Assembly (NCBI RefSeq): GCF_002929555.1
Contig: NZ_PJJP01000027.1
Coordinates: forward strand, 25,217 to 89,216
Origin: Cryobacterium sp. N22
GTDB taxonomy: Bacteria > Actinomycetota > Actinomycetes > Actinomycetales > Microbacteriaceae
Direction: 5' to 3'
DNA: 64,000 nucleotides
Of this stretch, positions 59,817-64,000 are shown piece by piece. The notes under the pieces were generated by a model. The model made no database searches and was not told the DNA's origin. It saw nothing but the letters and a program-made list of their open reading frames with translations. The translations under genes and the position numbers were made by a program. The number at the start of each line of letters is the position of its first letter. Within the stretch, counting starts at the first letter, position 1.

Positions 59817-60124
59817 CGCTCGTCCGTCCGCTGCTTGCGTCGCTGTTCCGCGCTGTCGGCGTCGGTCGCGGCACGCAGCGGTTCGAGGTTGTCGAGCGCC
59901 ACAGTGTCGCGCAGCCGGGCCACTCTCTGGCGTCCGATCTCGGTCCACAGGATGACGGCGACCAGCAGAACGCTGAGCATTCCGGTGAGGAAGCCCAAAA
60001 CGGAGTCGGCCGGGTCGTGGTCGACGAGTATGGCCGCGGTGGAGAGTGCGGCGATCGCCACCACCCCGCCGACTACGGCCGCGGCATACCAGCGCGGGCG
60101 GGACAGGGACCTTTTCGTGTTCAT
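59813..60124 (-). CDS. Small two-TM membrane protein
   Basis: A 103-aa protein with TM helices at about 13-33 and 43-63 (AAAVVGGVVAIAALSTAAIL; GFLTGMLSVLLVAVILW) and a basic, charged C-terminal tail. Similar small proteins occur beside the same HTH family in actinobacteria as far as I recall. ATG 60124 directly abuts an operator-like palindrome, so it is probably leaderless. Function unknown. Confidence 0.72.
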   Translation of the reverse strand: MNTKRSLSRPRWYAAAVVGGVVAIAALSTAAILVDHDPADSVLGFLTGMLSVLLVAVILWTEIGRQRVARLRDTVALDNLEPLRAATDADSAEQRRKQRTDER

Positions 60125-60125
60125 G

Positions 60126-60172
60126 TGTCAAGGATTCCTTGACACCAGTCATTTGTCAAGAGTTCGTTGACA
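60126..60172. promoter_or_regulatory. Two TGTCAA-N7-TTGACA operator-like palindromes
   Basis: Site 1 (60126-60144) and site 2 (60154-60172) are 19-bp palindromes with identical TGTCAA and TTGACA arms, 28 bp apart start to start. Site 1 ends 1 bp from the start codon of the membrane-protein gene. Such placement would block transcription when bound. The HTH protein of the operon is the natural candidate. Confidence 0.65.
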
Positions 60173-60180
60173 CAAGCGGG

Positions 60181-60246
60181 GCTCGCGAACTGTGAGCTAA
60201 GCACCTTCCCGACGCCCGGGAAGGTGCTTTTCTCACAGTTCGCGAG
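60181..60246. repeat. Intergenic palindromic repeat family A, copy 3
   Basis: Perfect 15-bp outer arms (60182-60196 and 60232-60246) and perfect 11-bp inner arms (60200-60210 and 60218-60228) make one long hairpin. The arms match copies 1 and 2 near 5 kb. Here it lies between divergent genes, so it is not a terminator for either. Confidence 0.85.
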
Positions 60247-60290
60247 GGTTTCCCCGTAGCGCCGGCCGGGCAAGCGGCAAGAGTGGAGGG

Positions 60291-61106
60291 ATGAACGACT
60301 TCGTCAGCTCACCCGGCGGCGACCCGCGGGGCTTCGACAAGCGGCACCACGGCGCCCCCTCCGGCTTCTTCGAGGCCGAGGCCGCCGGCCTGGTCTGGCT
60401 GGCAATACCCGGGGGAGTGCGCACCGCCCAGGTGATCGACCTCGAGCCCGGCCACATCGTGCTCGAGACCGTCGACGAGGTGCCACCCACCCGGTCCGCC
60501 GCCCGGGCCTTCGGCGCCGAGCTGTCGGTGACCCACTCGGCAGGCGCCTCGGCGTTCGGCGCCCCGCCCGACAACTGGAGCGGCCCGCTGTTCATCGGCA
60601 ATCGCAGCCTCCCCACCGCGTACGAGCGCAACTGGGGAGTGTTCTACGCCCGCTACAGGGTGCTGCCGTACCTGGACATCGCCGTGGACGTGGGCGGGAT
60701 CACGGCCCGGCAGGCCGAGGTCGTGCACGCGGCCTGCGCGCGTATCGAGGCCGGCGACTTCGACGACGGGGCCCCGCCCGCCCGGGTGCACGGCGACCTG
60801 TGGACCGGCAACGTGCTGTGGTCCGCCGACGGGGTCGTGCTGATCGACCCGGCCGCGCACGGCGGCCACCGCGAAACCGACCTGGCGATGCTCGCGCTGT
60901 TCGGCTGCCCGTACCTCGAGGAGATCACCGCCGGCTACGAGGCGGCCTCGCCGCTCAAGCCGGGCTGGCGGGCGCGCACGCCGCTGCACCAGCTGCATCC
61001 GCTGGCCGTGCACGCGGCCGGGCACGGCGCGGCCTACGGCCGGGCGCTCGAGCAGGCCGCCGAAGCCGTGCTCGAGCTGCCGTCGACCCGCCCGCCCGCG
61101 GATTGA
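60291..61106 (+). CDS. Fructosamine kinase family protein
   Basis: A 271-aa protein of the fructosamine-3-kinase/APH fold: ARVHGDLWTGNVLW holds the catalytic Asp and IDPAAHGGHRETDLAML the metal-binding Asp. The N-terminal lobe is short (GAPSGFFEAEAAGLVWLA). These kinases phosphorylate glycated Lys on proteins or free amino acids, leading to removal of the sugar. GGAGGG sits directly before ATG with no spacer, so initiation may be leaderless. It faces the DJ-1 gene. Confidence 0.87.
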   Translation: MNDFVSSPGGDPRGFDKRHHGAPSGFFEAEAAGLVWLAIPGGVRTAQVIDLEPGHIVLETVDEVPPTRSAARAFGAELSVTHSAGASAFGAPPDNWSGPLFIGNRSLPTAYERNWGVFYARYRVLPYLDIAVDVGGITARQAEVVHAACARIEAGDFDDGAPPARVHGDLWTGNVLWSADGVVLIDPAAHGGHRETDLAMLALFGCPYLEEITAGYEAASPLKPGWRARTPLHQLHPLAVHAAGHGAAYGRALEQAAEAVLELPSTRPPAD

Positions 61107-61122
61107 CCGGCCGGGGTGAGAG

Positions 61123-61677
61123 TTACAGCGTCTGCCCCGCGTGGGTGCCTTCGCGCACCTCTTCGATCACCTTGGCGTTGAACGCTGGCAGGTCGGCGGG
61201 GGTGCGGCTGGAGACCAGGCCCTGGTCCACCACGACCTCCTCATCCACCCAGGTGGCGCCGGCGTTGAGCAGGTCGGTCTTCAGGCTCGGATACGAGGTG
61301 AGGGTGCGTCCCCGGGCCACACCGGCCTCGATCAGGATCCAGGCGGCGTGGCAGATCGCCGACACCGGCTTGTGCGCGGCGAAGAAGTCCCTGGTGAAGG
61401 AGACCGCGTCCTCGTCCATGCGCAGGTGATCGGCGTTCACGACCCCGCCGGGCAGAACGAGCGCGTCGAAGTCGTCGGCCTTGGCCTCGGTGACGGCCAG
61501 GTCGACGTATTGCGAATGGCCCTTCTTGCCGGTGACGCTTTCGGTTGCGGGGGACACCAGCACGGCGGTGGCCCCGGCATCGGTCACGGCCTGCCAGGGG
61601 CTGGACAGTTCGCTGTCTTCGTAGCCGTCGGTGAGCAGGAAGGCGATGCGCTTGCCGGAAAGCTCGGTGGTCGTCAT
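61123..61677 (-). CDS. DJ-1/PfpI family protein (YhbO-like)
   Basis: A 184-aa class I glutamine-amidotransferase-fold protein. The nucleophile Cys lies in VSAICHAAWILIEAG, the assisting Glu in DGYEDSEL near the N terminus. This is the PfpI/YhbO branch, described as general stress proteins and glyoxalase III/deglycase-like. AAGGAG precedes ATG. Its 3' end lies 16 nt from the convergent fructosamine kinase. Confidence 0.9.
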   Translation of the reverse strand: MTTTELSGKRIAFLLTDGYEDSELSSPWQAVTDAGATAVLVSPATESVTGKKGHSQYVDLAVTEAKADDFDALVLPGGVVNADHLRMDEDAVSFTRDFFAAHKPVSAICHAAWILIEAGVARGRTLTSYPSLKTDLLNAGATWVDEEVVVDQGLVSSRTPADLPAFNAKVIEEVREGTHAGQTL

Positions 61678-61933
61678 GGTTCACTCCTTGTCGTCGGTGT
61701 ACGAGATCGCGTTCGCCGGCCGGGAGAACCGGACGGCCATTCCACGGTAGCCACGAGAGGGTGCGTCCGCAGAGATACTCACGAAACACTGAGGTTGCAC
61801 CGGCGCCCGCATCGGTACCCGCGGCCGGCCCGGCCGGGCCTGCCGGCCCCTGCGGTGCCCGGTTGGGACTTTTGGTCCGCCACTGGTGAACGTGTCGCCC
61901 TAAACTTGAGCTTTACACGGAATGGACACCCCC

Positions 61934-63478
61934 ATGAGTCTCTGGCGCACGAAGAGCATCGAGTCATCGATCGAGGATTCCCTGGAAAAGGGGCACAGTC
62001 TCAAACGCACCCTCGGCACCTGGGACCTGATGATCATGGGAGTCGCTGTCGCCGTGGGCGCCGGTATCTTCTCGGTGGGCGCCAAGGCCGCCGGCAGTTA
62101 CGCCGGGCCGTCCGTGACGCTGGCGTTTGTGCTCGCCGCGGTCACCTGCGCCCTCGCGATCATGTGTTACGCCGAGTTCGCCTCCGCGGTTCCCGTGGCC
62201 GGCTCCGCGTACACCTTCACCTACGCCACCCTCGGCGAACTTCTCGCCTGGATCATCGGCTGGGACCTGATCCTGGAGATGCTCACCGCCGCGGCCGTGA
62301 TCGCCAAGTACTGGGGCATCTACCTCAGCAACGTCTTCGCACTGTGGAACTGGGACATCCCCGCCACCATCAACGTGGTCGGCCTCGACGTGAGCTGGGG
62401 CGCGTTCGTGATCGTCGCCATCTTCACCACCCTGCTGGTGCTCGGCACCCAGCTCTCCGCCCGCGTCGCCAGCGTCTTCACCATCATCAAGGTGGCGATC
62501 GTGCTCTTCGTCATCGTCGTCGGCGCGTTCTTCATCAACCCGGCCAACTACACGCCGTTCATCCCCGAGGCCGTGCCCACCACGGATGGCGTCGGCAGCG
62601 ACGTGTGGACCCAGTCGCTGTTCTCCTTCATGACCGGCGCCGCCCCCGCGCAGTACGGCATCTTCGGCCTGCTCGCCGGTGCGTCCCTGGTGTTCTTCGC
62701 CTTCATCGGCTTCGACGTGGTCGCCACCAGCGCCGAAGAGGTCAAGGACCCGCAGAAGACCCTGCCGCGCGGCATCTTCGCCGGCCTGGCCATCGTCACC
62801 GTGCTCTACGTGGGCGTCAGCCTCGTGCTCACCGGCATGGTGCCGTACACCGTGCTGGCCGACGACCCCAACGCGTCCCTGGCCACCGCCTTCATCGCCG
62901 TGGGCGCCGGCTGGGCCGCCCAGGTCATCTCCATCGGCATCCTGGCCGGCCTCACCACGGTGATCATGGTGCTGCTGCTCGGACTCTCGCGGGTGCTGTT
63001 CGCCATGAGCCGCGACGGCCTGCTGCCGCGCTGGCTCAGCGTCACCTCGGAGAAGCGCCGCACGCCGGTGCGCATCCAGATCATCACCGGCGCGGCGGTC
63101 GCGCTGATCGCCGGGCTCACCGACGTGGGCGTGCTCGAAGAGATGATCAACATCGGCACCCTCTCCGCCTTCGTGCTGGTGAGCATCGCTGTGGTGGTGC
63201 TGCGCAAGAAGCGCCCCGACCTCAAGCGTTCGTTCAAGGTGCCGCTGTCGCCGTTCCTGCCGATCCTGTCGGCCGTGCTCTGCTTCTGGCTGATGCTGAA
63301 CCTCACCACGCTCACCTGGGCGCGTTTCGGGGTCTGGCTGCTGCTCGGTTTCATCGTCTACTTCGCCTACGGCCGCCGCCACTCGCTGGTGGGCATCAAC
63401 GCCAAGCTTCTCGTGGACGCCACCCGTCGCGAGGAAATCGAACGCGAGGAGCGCGCCCTCAAGCTCAAGGGCGAGTAG
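61934..63478 (+). CDS. APC-family amino acid permease (cationic amino acid transporter-like)
   Basis: A 514-aa protein with about 12-14 TM helices: WDLMIMGVAVAVGAGIFSVG is the N-terminal APC signature, and GFDVVATSAEEVKDPQKTLPRG and LFAMSRDGLLPRW are typical of the CAT/YfnA group. Likely imports cationic or small neutral amino acids. ATG 61934 fits the family N terminus (SLWRTKSIESSIED); an in-frame ATG 61922 adds four residues. TAAACT at 61901-61906 is a candidate -10. Confidence 0.9.
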   Translation: MSLWRTKSIESSIEDSLEKGHSLKRTLGTWDLMIMGVAVAVGAGIFSVGAKAAGSYAGPSVTLAFVLAAVTCALAIMCYAEFASAVPVAGSAYTFTYATLGELLAWIIGWDLILEMLTAAAVIAKYWGIYLSNVFALWNWDIPATINVVGLDVSWGAFVIVAIFTTLLVLGTQLSARVASVFTIIKVAIVLFVIVVGAFFINPANYTPFIPEAVPTTDGVGSDVWTQSLFSFMTGAAPAQYGIFGLLAGASLVFFAFIGFDVVATSAEEVKDPQKTLPRGIFAGLAIVTVLYVGVSLVLTGMVPYTVLADDPNASLATAFIAVGAGWAAQVISIGILAGLTTVIMVLLLGLSRVLFAMSRDGLLPRWLSVTSEKRRTPVRIQIITGAAVALIAGLTDVGVLEEMINIGTLSAFVLVSIAVVVLRKKRPDLKRSFKVPLSPFLPILSAVLCFWLMLNLTTLTWARFGVWLLLGFIVYFAYGRRHSLVGINAKLLVDATRREEIEREERALKLKGE

Positions 63479-63637
63479 CCCCGAAGCGGAAGTGTGCCGG
63501 CGCCGGGCCGAGGCCCTCGCGCTGTCTGCGAGGGCGGAGTAGCGTTTTCGGCGGATGGCCCGTTCATGGGGAACGGGCGTGTGCGTGCCTCGCCACCGGA
63601 GGGAGACCTCATGCACCGACGCTCGGAGTGATCGCCC

Positions 63638-64000
63638 GTGACGACGGCGCTCCTGCTTGCTCTCGACCTGGTCGCGGCGATCATCACCGCCGGGGCGTGG
63701 ATCGCCGCCGCGGTGCTCGCGGCGCCGCCGATCCGGCGTCGCGGAGCCTGGCTCGTGATCGCCCTGGTCGGCGTCGGCCTGCTGGGCCTGCTCGCACAGC
63801 TGCTCTGCACCGCCCTGCTCGCCGCTGACGGCTGGTGGTTCGTGCAGGAGAAGGTGGTGTTCGCACTGCCGGTGGCCGTCGCCGCCGCGATCGCCGTGAT
63901 CGTCATCGCAGGACCAACGCTGCTGGGCGTGGCCCGCGGCACCCGCCCGGCTCCCGGCGCCCGCGGCCGCGCGGCCCTGGTCGGCGCCGCCGCGGCCGGC
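63638..64000 (+). CDS. Multi-TM membrane protein, N-terminal part (3' end outside window)
   Basis: The first 121 residues are visible: four hydrophobic stretches (ALLLALDLVAAIITAGAWIA; LVIALVGVGLLGLLAQLL; VVFALPVAVAAAIAVIVIAG; and the start of another) and the conserved-looking GWWFVQEKVVF. It could be the membrane part of a larger redox protein, but I cannot say. GTG 63638 follows GGAG by 9 nt. A strong ribosome site (GGAGGGAG) lies further upstream at a 6-codon ORF in the same frame. Confidence 0.6.
   Translation, partial: MTTALLLALDLVAAIITAGAWIAAAVLAAPPIRRRGAWLVIALVGVGLLGLLAQLLCTALLAADGWWFVQEKVVFALPVAVAAAIAVIVIAGPTLLGVARGTRPAPGARGRAALVGAAAAG

Noticed and set aside
61141..63828. An 895-codon open frame overlapping the DJ-1 gene and the amino-acid permease
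   Set aside because: Arg/His/Pro-rich shadow translation without motifs; both underlying genes are well supported.

Overview
The window is high-GC DNA from an actinobacterium, most likely a Microbacteriaceae member of the Cryobacterium type (inference). The signs are: strong GC preference at third codon positions; many leaderless genes with a TANNNT box 6 nt before the start codon; a CGYC glutaredoxin of the mycoredoxin type; a LAETG sorting signal; an NnaR-type HemD/winged-helix regulator; and an S15 gene with typical actinobacterial flanks. I see no rRNA, tRNA, CRISPR array, insertion sequence or prophage. The window opens inside an SNF2 helicase and closes inside a membrane-protein gene.

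Layout. 0-25 kb is mostly core metabolism: phosphofructokinase, mycoredoxin/Nudix pair, a PiT phosphate transporter behind an apparent PHO box, two NCS2 nucleobase permeases, a carboxylesterase, aspartate ammonia-lyase, a glycosyltransferase, an FAH-family hydrolase, an Ada-AlkA fusion, a PrsW protease, an FKBP isomerase, a LAETG wall-anchored Cys-repeat protein and an M4 protease with an emfourin-like inhibitor. 25-44 kb is a nitrate-assimilation island. Minus strand: nirB-cobA-nnaR. Plus strand: nirD-sirohydrochlorin chelatase, then narK, nasC and a NasB-like flavoprotein, followed by a YdeP-type molybdoenzyme. Molybdenum-cofactor genes (DUF6457, moeA, mobA) close it. The parts fit together: NarK imports nitrate, NasC/NasB reduce it, NirBD reduces nitrite, CobA plus the chelatase make siroheme, MoeA/MobA make the Mo cofactor, and NnaR with GlnR-like sites would control it.

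44-52 kb holds a glutathione-independent formaldehyde dehydrogenase, an AI-2E family permease, a CPA1 antiporter and a four-gene sugar operon (class II aldolase, CbbY-like phosphatase, DhaL, DhaK). 53-58.4 kb is a single 1818-aa gene joining a transglutaminase-like domain, DUF4011, an SF1 helicase and a Vsr-like endonuclease. This is a candidate single-gene defence system, flanked on both sides by copies of one palindromic repeat. 58.8-64 kb has rpsO, a small autoregulated-looking membrane protein/HTH pair, a fructosamine kinase facing a DJ-1 protein, and an amino-acid permease.

Other points of note are two genes whose family-expected start seems to be non-canonical (CTG for nnaR, ATT for the AzgA-type permease), a 26-codon ORF coupled to moeA, and three families of intergenic palindromic repeats.
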